The translations under genes and the position numbers were made by a program. Positions 16,305 through 25,600 of a DNA stretch of 64,000 nucleotides are shown here, piece by piece. Source of the stretch: Mycolicibacterium confluentis (GTDB taxonomy: Bacteria > Actinomycetota > Actinomycetes > Mycobacteriales > Mycobacteriaceae). Under the pieces are notes generated by a model that ran no database searches, was not told where the DNA came from, and was given only the letters and a program-made list of their open reading frames with translations. Position 1 is the stretch's first letter; every line of letters begins with the position of its first letter. Location: the NCBI RefSeq assembly GCF_010729895.1, contig NZ_AP022612.1:1736001-1800000 (forward strand). Direction: 5' to 3'.

Positions 16305-18788
16305 CTAGGGCGCAGGCGGGGGCGGTGCATCCGGTGCGGGCGGTGGCTCCGGGGGCGGTGGCGGCGGCAGGGCCGGCAGCGTGATCGGCGGCAGTCCAGG
16401 GATATTGATGACATTCGGTGGCGGCACCGGCGGCCCCGCATCCGGAGGCGGCGGCGGCGCGTCCGGCGGAGGCACATACACGGGCGCCGGCGCCACACCG
16501 CTGCTGGTGTAGATCGTGACGATCGACCCCGGGATGGTCTTGCCCTTCGGCGTGGTCCCCACCACCGAACCCTTGGACTCGTAGCTGTTGATCGGCGTGG
16601 GCTCATCCGCGACGCGGAACCCGGCCTCCTCCAGCTTCTTTCGCGCCGCATCCAGCTTCAGCCCGGTCACCGACGGCACCTCACCGCCCGGCCCACCCTC
16701 GACGTAGCGCGGGTCGGTGGGCGGCATCTTGATCTCGCCGAAGTCCTCGGCGATCGGCTTCATCGCCAGATACCACGTCTGGGCGGGCCCCTGACCGCCG
16801 AACAGGGTGCCCGAATCGCACTTTCGCAGCGGGTACGAGCACAGCCCTGAGGGCGCGGAGGAGTCGTCGAAGATGTAGTTGGCCGCCGCGTACTGGTTGG
16901 TGAACCCCAGGAACGCCGAGGATCGGTGCGACTCGGTGGTGCCGGTCTTACCCGACATCGGCAGGTTCCAGCCGACCGACCCCGCCGCAGCGGTCGCTGT
17001 GCCGATGGTGTGGTCCTTGCCCAGCGCGTTGGCCAGGGTGTTGGCCAACCCTTCGGGCACGGCCTGCTCGCACTTCGGCGTCTCCAACGTGACTTCGCGG
17101 CCGTTGCGGTCGAAAACCTTGTCGATCGGCGTCGGTGGGCACCACACGCCACCGGAGGCCAGCGTCGCCGCCACATTAGACAACTCGAGCGCGTTGAGCT
17201 CCAGCGGACCCAGCGTGAAGGAGCCGAGGTTCTGCTTCTTCGCGTAGTCGGCGATGCTGTCGTTGCTGTCGGGTTCGTAGGAGCGCGCGGTGCCCGGTTC
17301 GGCGTAGGACCGCAGCCCCAACCGCACCGCCATGTCCACCGCACGCGGCACCCCGACCTGCGCGATCAGATTCGCGAACGCCGTGTTGGGGGACTTCGCC
17401 AGCGCGTCGGTGACGTTCATCTTGCCGGCGAACCCAGCGCCCGCGTTCCTCACACACCACGTCGCAGGCGGGCAGCCGTCGCTGTCGCTGCTGCCCAGCC
17501 CCTTGCCGCGGAACGTCTGCGGCACGTCGAGTTGGGTGTTGATGCCCATGCCCATCTCCAGGGCAGCCGCGGTGGTGAAGATCTTGAAGATCGACCCGGC
17601 GCCGTCGCCGACGAGGGAGAACGGCTGCGGCTGCACGGTCTGGGAGGCGTCGAGGTCGAGGCCGAAGGTGCGGTTGTCGCCCATCGCGACGACGCGGTGC
17701 GCGTCCTTGCCGGGCGTGATGACACTCATGACGCTCGCGACGCCTTCCGCGGTCGGGTCGGCGACGGTGTCGATCGCCTCCTTCACACTGTCCTGCACCT
17801 TGGGGTCGAGCGTGGTGCGGATCAGGTAGCCGTTGCGGGCGACGTCCTCCTTGGACAGCCCGGCGCGTGCCAGGTACTGCAGCGCGTACTCGCAGAAAAA
17901 CGCACGATCACCCGCGGCGATGCAGCCCTGCGGCAGCGGCTTGGCCCTGGGCAGCACCCCCAACGGCTGCTCCTTGGCAGCACGCAGCTCGTCGGCCTTC
18001 TCCGGAAGGTTCTCGATCAACGTGTCCAGGACGACGTTGCGTCGCGCCAGGGCGCCCTCGGGGTTGGTGTACGGATCGAGCGCACTGGTCGACTGCACGA
18101 TGCCGGCCAGCAGCGCCGACTGCTGCCAGTTCAGGTCGGCGGCGTTGATCGCGAAGTACGTCTTGGCCGCGTCCTGCACGCCGAACGCGCCGTTGCCGAA
18201 CGCCACCAGGTTCAGGTAGCGCGTCAGGATCTCGGGTTTGGACAACTCCTTGTCCAGCGTCAGGGCCATCCGGATCTCGCGCAGCTTGCGTGCCGGGCTG
18301 ACCTCGATGGCCGCACGCCGTTCACCGTCGTTCTGCGCGGTGACCAGCAGGTTGTAGTTCTTGATGTACTGCTGCTCGATGGTCGAGCCGCCGCGGGTCT
18401 CGCGATTGCCCTTCAGGTAGCCGAACAGGCCGGTCAACGTCCCCTGCACGTCGACGCCGCTGTGTTCGGTGAACCGTTTGTCCTCGATGGACACGATCGC
18501 CAGCTTCATGGTGTCGGCGATCCGGTCGCCGGGCACCACCCAGCGGCGCTGCGCGTACAGCCATGCGATGGGCTTGCCGGAGGCGTCGACCATGGTTGTG
18601 ACGATCGGCGCATCACCCTTGAGCAGCTGCGTCGCGTCATCCTCGGTGGTGTCGGAGACCCGCATGATGAGGACACCGGCCGCGCCCGCCGCGGGAAACA
18701 TCAACGCTGCCGTGAGCACCCCGGCCAGCACGCAGTACAAGGCTAGTCTAGCTAACCTCACTCGTGTGCTCGGCGGCTCTTCGGCCAT
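16305..18788 (-). CDS. Class A penicillin-binding protein with PASTA domain (PonA2-family; possibly the PonA3 paralogue)
   Basis: Bifunctional peptidoglycan glycosyltransferase/transpeptidase, 827 aa, anchored by one N-terminal helix (LALYCVLAGVLTAALMFPAAG). The glycosyltransferase domain contains SIEDKRF (catalytic Glu about residue 102) and RGGSTIEQQ. The transpeptidase domain has the SxxK motif in GAGSIFKIF, the SxN motif SPNT and SGKTGTTE. A single PASTA domain (EVPSVTGLKLDAARKKLEEAGF) follows, then a long Pro/Ala tail. The layout and many blocks match mycobacterial PonA2, but divergence suggests the second PonA2-like copy known as PonA3 in M. smegmatis. ATG 18788 has a GAGGGG ribosome site; upstream in-frame starts are disfavoured. 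Confidence 0.92.
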   Translation of the reverse strand: MAEEPPSTRVRLARLALYCVLAGVLTAALMFPAAGAAGVLIMRVSDTTEDDATQLLKGDAPIVTTMVDASGKPIAWLYAQRRWVVPGDRIADTMKLAIVSIEDKRFTEHSGVDVQGTLTGLFGYLKGNRETRGGSTIEQQYIKNYNLLVTAQNDGERRAAIEVSPARKLREIRMALTLDKELSKPEILTRYLNLVAFGNGAFGVQDAAKTYFAINAADLNWQQSALLAGIVQSTSALDPYTNPEGALARRNVVLDTLIENLPEKADELRAAKEQPLGVLPRAKPLPQGCIAAGDRAFFCEYALQYLARAGLSKEDVARNGYLIRTTLDPKVQDSVKEAIDTVADPTAEGVASVMSVITPGKDAHRVVAMGDNRTFGLDLDASQTVQPQPFSLVGDGAGSIFKIFTTAAALEMGMGINTQLDVPQTFRGKGLGSSDSDGCPPATWCVRNAGAGFAGKMNVTDALAKSPNTAFANLIAQVGVPRAVDMAVRLGLRSYAEPGTARSYEPDSNDSIADYAKKQNLGSFTLGPLELNALELSNVAATLASGGVWCPPTPIDKVFDRNGREVTLETPKCEQAVPEGLANTLANALGKDHTIGTATAAAGSVGWNLPMSGKTGTTESHRSSAFLGFTNQYAAANYIFDDSSAPSGLCSYPLRKCDSGTLFGGQGPAQTWYLAMKPIAEDFGEIKMPPTDPRYVEGGPGGEVPSVTGLKLDAARKKLEEAGFRVADEPTPINSYESKGSVVGTTPKGKTIPGSIVTIYTSSGVAPAPVYVPPPDAPPPPPDAGPPVPPPNVINIPGLPPITLPALPPPPPPEPPPAPDAPPPPAP

Positions 18789-18920
18789 GCCCCTCAGCCT
18801 AGGGCCCTCGGATACGCCTTCGGCAGGGATCCCCCGTGATACGTTCGGGGCGTTGATATCTCGGGCGCGTGTGCGGTGGCCGACCTGCACAGACGCGGAT
18901 TCGCAACAGGATCAGTCGGC

Positions 18921-19388
18921 TTATTGTCGCGCCGTGCGCGGCGAATGCCTGCGAGCCTCCTCCGCTGCCCGTCGCTCCCGCACGAGCGCCGCAACGCGCT
19001 CAGCGGCCAGGAGCGGGTCTTCGTGCTCCCACACCCGCACCACGGTCCAGCCCGCGGCGTCCATGAGCTCATCGGTGTTTCGGTCCCGCGCCCGGTTCCC
19101 CTCGACCTTGTTGCGCCAGAACTCGGAGTTTGCCCGGGGGGCGGTGTAGTGCTCGGGGCAGCCGTGCCAGAAGCAGCCGTCGACGTAGACCGCGATGCGC
19201 AGTGGCCGGAAGACGATGTCGGCGGTCCGGCGCAGACCCGGGATCGGCCGAGCCGCCACCCGGAAGCGCAGACCGCTGGCGTGCAGCGCCGAGCGCAGCG
19301 CCTTCTCCGGGCCGGTGTCACGGCTGCGGTTGGCGCGCATGGTCTCGCGCGCGATGTGCGACGAGGCCCACGACTCGCCCGTGCTCAT
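18921..19388 (-). CDS. vsr: Very short patch repair endonuclease (Vsr)
   Basis: Mismatch endonuclease that nicks at T:G mismatches arising from deamination of 5-methylcytosine. About 155 aa from ATG 19388 (GTG three codons upstream also possible). Diagnostic blocks: an N-terminal RSRDTGPEKALRSALH, then LRRTADIVFRPLRIAVYVDGCFWHGCPEH with the catalytic Asp and zinc-binding His/Cys residues, EFWRNKVEGNRARDRNT, and GWTVVRVWEHED. No C5-cytosine methyltransferase or other restriction-modification gene is adjacent, which is unusual because vsr usually accompanies one. Confidence 0.92.
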   Translation of the reverse strand: MSTGESWASSHIARETMRANRSRDTGPEKALRSALHASGLRFRVAARPIPGLRRTADIVFRPLRIAVYVDGCFWHGCPEHYTAPRANSEFWRNKVEGNRARDRNTDELMDAAGWTVVRVWEHEDPLLAAERVAALVRERRAAEEARRHSPRTARQ

Positions 19389-19435
19389 AGAAGTCACGGT
19401 ATCGGTCGGGTGCTCGCAGCGGCTCCGTGCTTCCG

Positions 19436-20308
19436 CTATGCGGCGAGCCTGCGGGCCAGGAAGTCATCGATCAATCCGGCCACCTCGTCGGCCGCGGTCT
19501 CCAGTAGGAAATGCCCGCCGTCGAGCAGATGCACTTCGGCGTCCTTCGCGTCGTCGGCGAATGCGCGAGCACCGTCGGGACCGAAGATGGGATCGTGTCG
19601 GCCCCACACCGCGAGCACTGGGACGCCACTCTCGCGCAGGTATTCGTGTAGAGCCGGGTAGAGCGGCGGGTTGGTCGCGTAATCGCGGAACAACGCGAGC
19701 TGGACCTCGTCGTTGCCGGGGCGTCCGAGTGCCGCGGCGTCGAGTGTCCAGGTGTCGGGGTTGACCAGGCTCTCGTCGGGAGCACCGGTGAGGTACTGCC
19801 ATTTGATGGACTCCAGATCCAGTGCGCCGCGGATCGCCGCCTCGGTCTCCGGCGTCTCCTCGCGGTGGAACTCCCACACCGTCTTCCAGAAGTCCTCGAG
19901 AAAGCCGGCCTCGTAACCGTTGCCGTTCTGGGTGACGATCGCCGTGATGGCCTTTGGATGCCGCAGCGCCAGACGCCAGCCGATCGGGGCGCCGTAATCC
20001 TGCACGTAGATCGCGTAGTCGGTGATGCCGAGGTGGTTGATCAGCCCCTCGGTGAGATCGGTGAGTGCGTCGAAGGTATAGGCGAACTCTCGCGCCGACG
20101 GCGCATCGGACTGCCCGAAGCCCAGATGGTCGGGGGCGACGACGTGGTAGCGGCCAGCCAGCTGGGGGATCAGGTCCCGGAACATGAACGAGCTGGTGGG
20201 GTAGCCGTGCAGGAGCAGCAGCGTGGGCGAGGTCGGATCCCCGGCCTCGCGGTAGAAGAGCCGCTGGCCGTCGACGGTGGCGAAGCGGTGGTGAGTGCGG
20301 ATGGCCAT
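19436..20308 (-). CDS. Alpha/beta hydrolase of the epoxide hydrolase / haloalkane dehalogenase group
   Basis: 290 aa. An oxyanion-hole motif HGYPTSS (34-40) is followed by HLGFGQSD. The nucleophile is aspartate 104 in YVQDYGAPIG, which separates this group from serine esterases. The acid is probably in the VWGRHDPIFGPDG loop, and His266 in DGGHFLLE completes the triad. Substrates are probably epoxides, halides or related xenobiotics; the two enzyme types cannot be told apart with certainty. The gene is divergent from a CGNR transcriptional regulator across an 86-base region with repeated GGTTA/TAACC units, which suggests direct regulation. Confidence 0.88.
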   Translation of the reverse strand: MAIRTHHRFATVDGQRLFYREAGDPTSPTLLLLHGYPTSSFMFRDLIPQLAGRYHVVAPDHLGFGQSDAPSAREFAYTFDALTDLTEGLINHLGITDYAIYVQDYGAPIGWRLALRHPKAITAIVTQNGNGYEAGFLEDFWKTVWEFHREETPETEAAIRGALDLESIKWQYLTGAPDESLVNPDTWTLDAAALGRPGNDEVQLALFRDYATNPPLYPALHEYLRESGVPVLAVWGRHDPIFGPDGARAFADDAKDAEVHLLDGGHFLLETAADEVAGLIDDFLARRLAA

Positions 20309-20394
20309 AGCTAACCTCTTTATTGCAGTTTATCGGTTAGTTACCAGTGAAACATCGCGGGTGTAACCTGTCAAGTATCGTTAGGAGGTTAGTC
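20309..20394. promoter_or_regulatory. Divergent promoter with mirrored GAGGTTAG leaders and repeated TAACC/GGTTA half-sites
   Basis: Both genes carry the same GAGGTTAG block just upstream of their ATGs (minus copy 20311-20318, plus copy 20385-20392). Further half-sites are seen at 20335-20339 (GGTTA), 20341-20345 (TTACC) and 20364-20368 (TAACC). The outer block doubles as the ribosome site of each gene. The symmetry suggests binding by one regulator, probably the CGNR protein encoded beside it. Confidence 0.45.
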
Positions 20395-20913
20395 ATGGAC
20401 GTGCGTGCCGCTGGCTCTGCCGACGAGGAACTGCTGCTGGACCTGCTCAACACCACGCCTGTCATCGATGGCGTGCCCCATGACGGCCTCTCGGAGCTGA
20501 AGGTGGCCAATGCGTGGATGCGCGCGCGGGGTATCGAGCCTTCCGAGCGGGAGCGTGCGGCGCTGGTGTCGGCGCGCGAGGCGCTCCAGGCCGTGGTGCG
20601 CGGTGTGGCGGCGCCGAGTTCGCTGGCAGCTTTCGTCGGCGGTGTTGCCTTGCGCCCCGTCGCCACCGACGACGGTCTTGACTGGCACGTTGAGGTCGCG
20701 GGGCCTGTCGACGGTGCGGTGCGCGCGGTGCTGGCCTGGGACGCCCTGCGCATCACCAGCCCGGGTCGGCTGCGCCCCTGCGCGAACACCGAGTGTCAGC
20801 TGTTCCTCATCGACCGCAGCAAGCCCAACACCGCACGGTGGTGTTCGATGGCGATTTGCGGGAACCGGATGAAGGCGCGGCGGCATTATCGGCGCACGCA
20901 CGCGTCTGAGTGA
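20395..20913 (+). CDS. CGNR zinc-finger (ABATE domain) putative transcriptional regulator
   Basis: 172 aa. The N-terminal ABATE-like half (ELLLDLLNTTPVIDGVPHDGLSELKVANAWMRARG) is thought to sense a ligand. The C-terminal zinc finger reads RPCANTECQLFLIDRSKPNTARWCSMAICGNRMKARRHYRR, the defining CGNR motif. The ATG has a strong AGGAGG site; the longer upstream frame is rejected. It is divergent from the alpha/beta hydrolase and probably controls it. Confidence 0.9.
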   Translation: MDVRAAGSADEELLLDLLNTTPVIDGVPHDGLSELKVANAWMRARGIEPSERERAALVSAREALQAVVRGVAAPSSLAAFVGGVALRPVATDDGLDWHVEVAGPVDGAVRAVLAWDALRITSPGRLRPCANTECQLFLIDRSKPNTARWCSMAICGNRMKARRHYRRTHASE

Positions 20914-20953
20914 GTGTGTGCGCGGGGTGCCGGGAGTTCAGGGGGCACCCTTT

Positions 20954-20977
20954 GAAATGCCCGCCTATGAGCGAAAT
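20954..20977 (+). repeat. Single arm of the REP-like repeat
   Basis: GAAATGCCCGCCTATGAGCG, followed by AAATC, matches the core found as inverted pairs at 42.4 and 46.7 kb. No second arm is seen within several hundred bases. Confidence 0.5.
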
Positions 20978-21087
20978 CTGCCGGGTGGCCGCGCCCAGCG
21001 CGCGCGTAGGTGCAGAGTTCGGCGCTGGAACTGTACGTAGTGGCGAGCTGGGCGGATCTGCGCTTTGCGCCCGTGGTTGCACGCCGC

Positions 21088-21260
21088 GCGGGTGGGGAGT
21101 TAGTTGCGCTGGCGCGTAGGGGGAAGTTCCACGCCGGCGGAAGGGGGGTAGCTGCGCGCCACGGGTGGGGAGTTAGTTGTGCGCCAGTGGGTGGGGGAGT
21201 TGCGGGCCGGCGGGTGCCTCTGCAGTTGCGGGCCGGTCGATGCCTCCGTCGTTGCGCGCA
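21088..21260. repeat. Degenerate G-rich direct repeats
   Basis: GGGTGGGGAGTTAGTTG occurs at 21090 and 21163, and a variant GGGTGGGGGAGTTG at 21189. A second unit, GTTGCGGGCCGG followed by TGCCTC, repeats with a 25-base period around 21199-21250. The copies are imperfect and no coding frame fits. Confidence 0.5.
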
Positions 21261-21526
21261 CGTGGGTGGCCAGCGCAGATACCCGCCCGCGGCGGCCGAG
21301 CGTCCGCCGTTGTACGCAGATCGCGGCGTGTCGGCGTGCAGACACGGACGCTCGCGGCAATGAGAGGGCAGTTTTCATTCACCGCGATCCGTTACCTTCC
21401 AGCCAGAGGCCCGCGTCCGTACTGTGGATGTCCGATGCCCCGCAAGGCCCCTTCCGATTGGAATGTGCTGAGCGGCACAGCTTTCCGTTAGAAGCGGCAA
21501 GTGCGCATGAATTGGAGGCGGCCGGC

Positions 21527-22687
21527 TTGAGCGCGTTGAAGTTCCACTGGTTCCTACCGACCAACGGCGGCGACAGCCGCAACATCGTCGGCACTGGCCA
21601 GGGTGTCATGGATCCCGGCGTGACGGAGCGCCCGTCCAGCGTCGCCTACCTCGGACAGATCGCCCGCAGCGCCGAACAGCTTGGGTTCGAGGCCGCGCTG
21701 ACGCCCACGGGCCAGGACTGCCCGGACGCGTGGGTGACCACCGCGATGATCAGCTCGGTCTCGGAGCGGCTGAAGTTCCTGGTGGCGTTCCGCCCAGGCC
21801 TGCTCTCACCGTTCCTGGCCGCGCAGATGGCCGCCACTTTCCAGAACCACTCGGGCGGGCGGTTGCTGCTCAACGTCGTCACCGGGGGAGAGGACGACGA
21901 ACAGCGCAGGTTCGGCGATTTCACCACCAAAGAGGAGCGCTACGCGCGCACCGACGAGTTCCTCGAGATCGTCCGGCTGCTGTGGTCCGGCGAGACCATC
22001 AACTACCGCGGCGAGCATCTGTCTGTTGAGGATGCGACGCTGCGTCAGCTGCCGAACCCGGTGCCGCAGATCTACTTCGGCGGGTCGTCGGCGCCCGCGA
22101 TTCAGGTCGCGGCCAAACGGGCCGATGTCTACCTGACCTGGGGTGAACCGCCCGAGCAGGTGGCCGAGAAGATCGACCGGGTGCGCGCCGTGGCGGCCGA
22201 GGTCGGCCGCACGCTGAGGTTCGGGGTCCGGTTGCACACCATCGCCCGCGACTCCTCGGCCGCCGCGTGGGCCGAGGCGCACAGGCTGCTGGACAGCATC
22301 AGCGACGAGCGGATCGCACAGAACCAGGCCGCGATGAAACGTTCGGCGTCCGAGGGGCAGCGTCGCATGCTGGCGCTGAACAACGGCTCCCGCGTCGACC
22401 TGGAGATCTACCCCAACCTGTGGGCCGGAATCGGTCTGGTGCGCGGCGGAGCGGGCACGGCGATGGTCGGATCCTTCAGCGAGATCGCCGACCTTGTTGA
22501 GGCCTACCAGGCCGTCGGTGTTGAGGAGTTCGTGCTCTCGGGGTATCCGCACCTCGAGGAGGCCTACTGGTTCGGCGAGGGCGTGCTGCCGGAACTGGCG
22601 CGCCGGGGGCTGTGGTCGCCGCCGTTCGCTGCGGGTCCGGTGTCGCCGTCGGCCGTGCGAATCGGGGTGCCGACGGCCGCGTCGTAG
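21527..22687 (+). CDS. ssuD: FMNH2-dependent alkanesulfonate monooxygenase
   Basis: Cytoplasmic luciferase-family enzyme that desulfonates alkanesulfonates to aldehyde and sulfite, normally under sulfur limitation. 386 aa from TTG 21527, which has GGAGG eight bases upstream and gives the standard SsuD N-terminus LKFHWFLPTNGGDSRN. Other family blocks: EAALTPTGQDCPDAW, FLVAFRPGLLSP, NVVTGGEDDEQRRFGD, YRGEHLSVEDA, YFGGSSAPAIQVA and the late VLSGYPHLEEAYWFGEGVLP. The ssuABC transporter and an FMN reductase are not adjacent. Upstream in-frame starts would extend into low-complexity sequence and are rejected. It ends ten bases from the convergent OtsB1-like gene. Confidence 0.9.
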   Translation: MSALKFHWFLPTNGGDSRNIVGTGQGVMDPGVTERPSSVAYLGQIARSAEQLGFEAALTPTGQDCPDAWVTTAMISSVSERLKFLVAFRPGLLSPFLAAQMAATFQNHSGGRLLLNVVTGGEDDEQRRFGDFTTKEERYARTDEFLEIVRLLWSGETINYRGEHLSVEDATLRQLPNPVPQIYFGGSSAPAIQVAAKRADVYLTWGEPPEQVAEKIDRVRAVAAEVGRTLRFGVRLHTIARDSSAAAWAEAHRLLDSISDERIAQNQAAMKRSASEGQRRMLALNNGSRVDLEIYPNLWAGIGLVRGGAGTAMVGSFSEIADLVEAYQAVGVEEFVLSGYPHLEEAYWFGEGVLPELARRGLWSPPFAAGPVSPSAVRIGVPTAAS

Positions 22688-22697
22688 CCGGCCACCC

Positions 22698-25600
22698 TCA
22701 TCCTGGGAATCGAACGGTGGTACCCGGCATCAGCTGGACCACCTCGCCGCGACACTCGACTTCCACCCCGGCCGCGTCGCGGGGGTCCACGCTGATGATC
22801 ACGCCCTTGCCGCTGACGCGCAGGTGCAGGTGCAGGCCACGGTAGTGAATCGGGATCGCGAGAACGCCGAGTGATTCCGGCCAGTGCGGCGAGAGGATGA
22901 GTCGGCCCGATCGGGTCTCCAACCCGGTGAAGCAGCGCTGCATGAGGTCGACGGTCCCGGTCATTGCGGCCAGGTGGACACCCTCGGACGTGGTGCCGCC
23001 CTGGATGTCGGCGACGTCGGATTTCAGTGCCTGCTGGAAGAATTCCAGGGCGTGCTCGCGGTTCGCCCTGGCCAACACCCAGGTGTGCACCACACCGCTG
23101 AGCGTGGACCCGTGCGAGGTACGGGCCAGGTAGTAGTCGACCATCAGCGGGACCTGTTCGGGAAGGAAGCGGTACCCGAGACGGTCGAGCAGCTCCCGCA
23201 GTTCGGTGGCCGACATCAGGTAGAGCAGCATGAGCGCGTCCGCCTGTTTGGAGGCCTTGTAGCGGTTGACGTCGTCGTCCTCGGCTTCCAGGATGCGGTC
23301 CAGGCGTTGGATGTTGCCGTACTGCCGACGAAGACGGTCCCAATCCAGCTCTGCCAGGTCGCCATAACCTTCGAACTGGCTCATGACCCCGTCATGGAAC
23401 GGGACGAACATCCGCCTGCTGACCTCATCCCAGTGCGTCAGTTCGGCGCTGCGCAGTCCGAGTGACTCCAGCAGGTCCAGGCGGTTGGGCAGCGGCAGCA
23501 GGCTCAGGGCGTCCAGCGCACGCATGATCACCCAGACCGCCATGACGTTGGTGTAGGCGTTGTTGTCGATACCGTCATACGGCGCATCCGGATAGCCGGA
23601 ATGGAATTCGTCGGGTCCGATGACACCCTTGATTTCGAAGCGTCCGCGTTCGTCGTCATAGGTGGCCAGGCTGACGAAGAATCGGGCGACCTCGACGATG
23701 ATCTCTGCACCGCAGTCGATCAGGTAGGCCAGATCGCCGGTCGACTGGTAGAACTTCCAGGCGCTGTACGCGACCGCGATCCCGATGTGGTGGGCGCGGG
23801 CGCTCGCATCCGGATTCCACCGCCCGCTGCGCGGGTTGAGGTGCAGACGCTGACTCTCCTCGCGGCCGTCACTTCCGGACTGCCACGGGAACATCGCGCC
23901 CGCGTAACCGGCCGCGCGCGCGGCCTCCCGCGCCTCGTCCAGGCGCCGGTAGCGGTAGCCCAGCAGGGACCGGGTGATCATCGGGAACCGCAGGTTCAGG
24001 ACGGGGTAGATGAACAGTTCGTCCCAGAAGATGTGGCCGCGATACGCCTCACCGTGCAACCCGCGTGCGGGCACCCCGACGTCAAGGTCGATGGTGTTCG
24101 GCGACACCGTCTGCAACAGGTGCAGCAGATGCAGACGCAGGATCCGCACCTCGTCGGTGAAATCGTCGAATTCGATGGACATCCGTTCCCACAGATGCGT
24201 CCACTCGGTGAGGTGCCCGTCGAGCAGTTCCTCGAAGCGCCCGAGCCGGCCGATCAGGCGTTGCGCCGCCGTGCCGGGTTCTGACATGGCACTGTCGCGG
24301 CCCGTGTAGACCGTGACCAGCTTCTCGACAGTCGCCGTGTCACCGGCTGACAGCCGCACGGAGATGTCGTGACCGATCTCGGCGTCCTGCTCGAACAGGG
24401 CAAAGGCTGCGGCAACCGGCGCGTCGTTGCGCCACAACCTGTTCCGCGCGGCCATCGCGACGGGAATTCCGGACTGCGTGGTGCGCACGGTGAGCAGCAC
24501 CGCATCGTCGGCGACCTCGCGCGTGCACACCGACCCGAGGTGTTCGCTGCCCAGATCCCGGTAGCGCTCGACCAGCGAATTCGTCACGTTGCCGTCCAGC
24601 GTCGAGCGGAATTCGATTGTCCCCGACCAGTCCTCGGCGCTGACCGTGGTCTCCAATGAGCCGACGTGTGGCAGATGCATCGACACGAACCGTCGTTGCC
24701 GCAGCGAACTCGTCCGTCCCGCACCGTCGCGGAATCGGACCTCGCGGGTAAGCACCGCGCCGCGCAGATCGAGGTTCTGCCGGTACGACAAGATGCTGAC
24801 CTCATCGATGTCGAACCAGTCGCCGCCGTCGATGCGGAAGGTCAGTGCAAGCCAGTTGGGCAGATTGACCAGGCTCTCGTTGTCGATCTCGACTCCAGAC
24901 ACATTGTCGACGAGGCGGTTGTACACCCCGGCCGCGTAGGTGCCCGGATAGTGCACCTGCCCGGCCTTCGCCTCGGGTGCGGCACCGCGGGTGGCGAAGT
25001 AGCCGTTGCCGACTGTGCACAACGCCTCCCGCAGCTTCTCCTCGCGCGGGTCATACCCGCTGAAGGTGTAATCCCATGCCGTGCTGGCCATCTCCTGCTT
25101 GTATGCCAGCCAGTCGGACCCGCGCCGAATGAACTCACAGACGTGGTCTGGGCTCTGCAGGCGGAAGCGGGCCGCGGTCCTGCGGTCGCCGTCCTCCTCG
25201 TGCTCGACCACGATCCCGACGCCGCCGTACGCGATCGCATCGAAGGCGTCTTCGTCGGTGAGGTCGTCACCGATGTGGATCGGCAGCATCTGACCGGCGG
25301 GATCGATCCGGTCGCGGATCCAGTCCAGCGTGGTGCCCTTGTCCCAGTCGAGGTCGGGGCGCAGTTCGACCAGCATTCGCCCGCCGGTCACGCGCAGTCC
25401 GCGTTGCCCACCGAGATGATGGGTGACCGACACGGCCTCAGCGACGCGCGCAGGATCGGCGCCACGGTAGTGCACCGCGACGGCGAACCGCTTGTGCTCC
25501 ACGTGCACTCCCGGAATCGCCGACAGGGCTTCGCGTAGCGCGGCGGCGGCCTCCGCGAGTACCGGGATGAACGCCGCAGCAGCGTCGTTCTGGTGATGGG

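Larger units (their letters stand above)
20914..21526. other. Non-coding stretch of about 610 bases with degenerate repeats
   Basis: No frame here has a convincing start and protein-like composition; translations are Arg/Pro/Ala-rich low complexity. The stretch holds a lone REP-like arm (20954-20977), a block of G-rich direct repeats (21088-21260) and the leader of ssuD. It may be the remains of decayed mobile or repeated sequence. Confidence 0.5.

Noticed and set aside
16926..18746. 606-codon plus-strand frame
   Set aside because: Shadow of the PBP gene, which has SxxK, SxN and KTG motifs.
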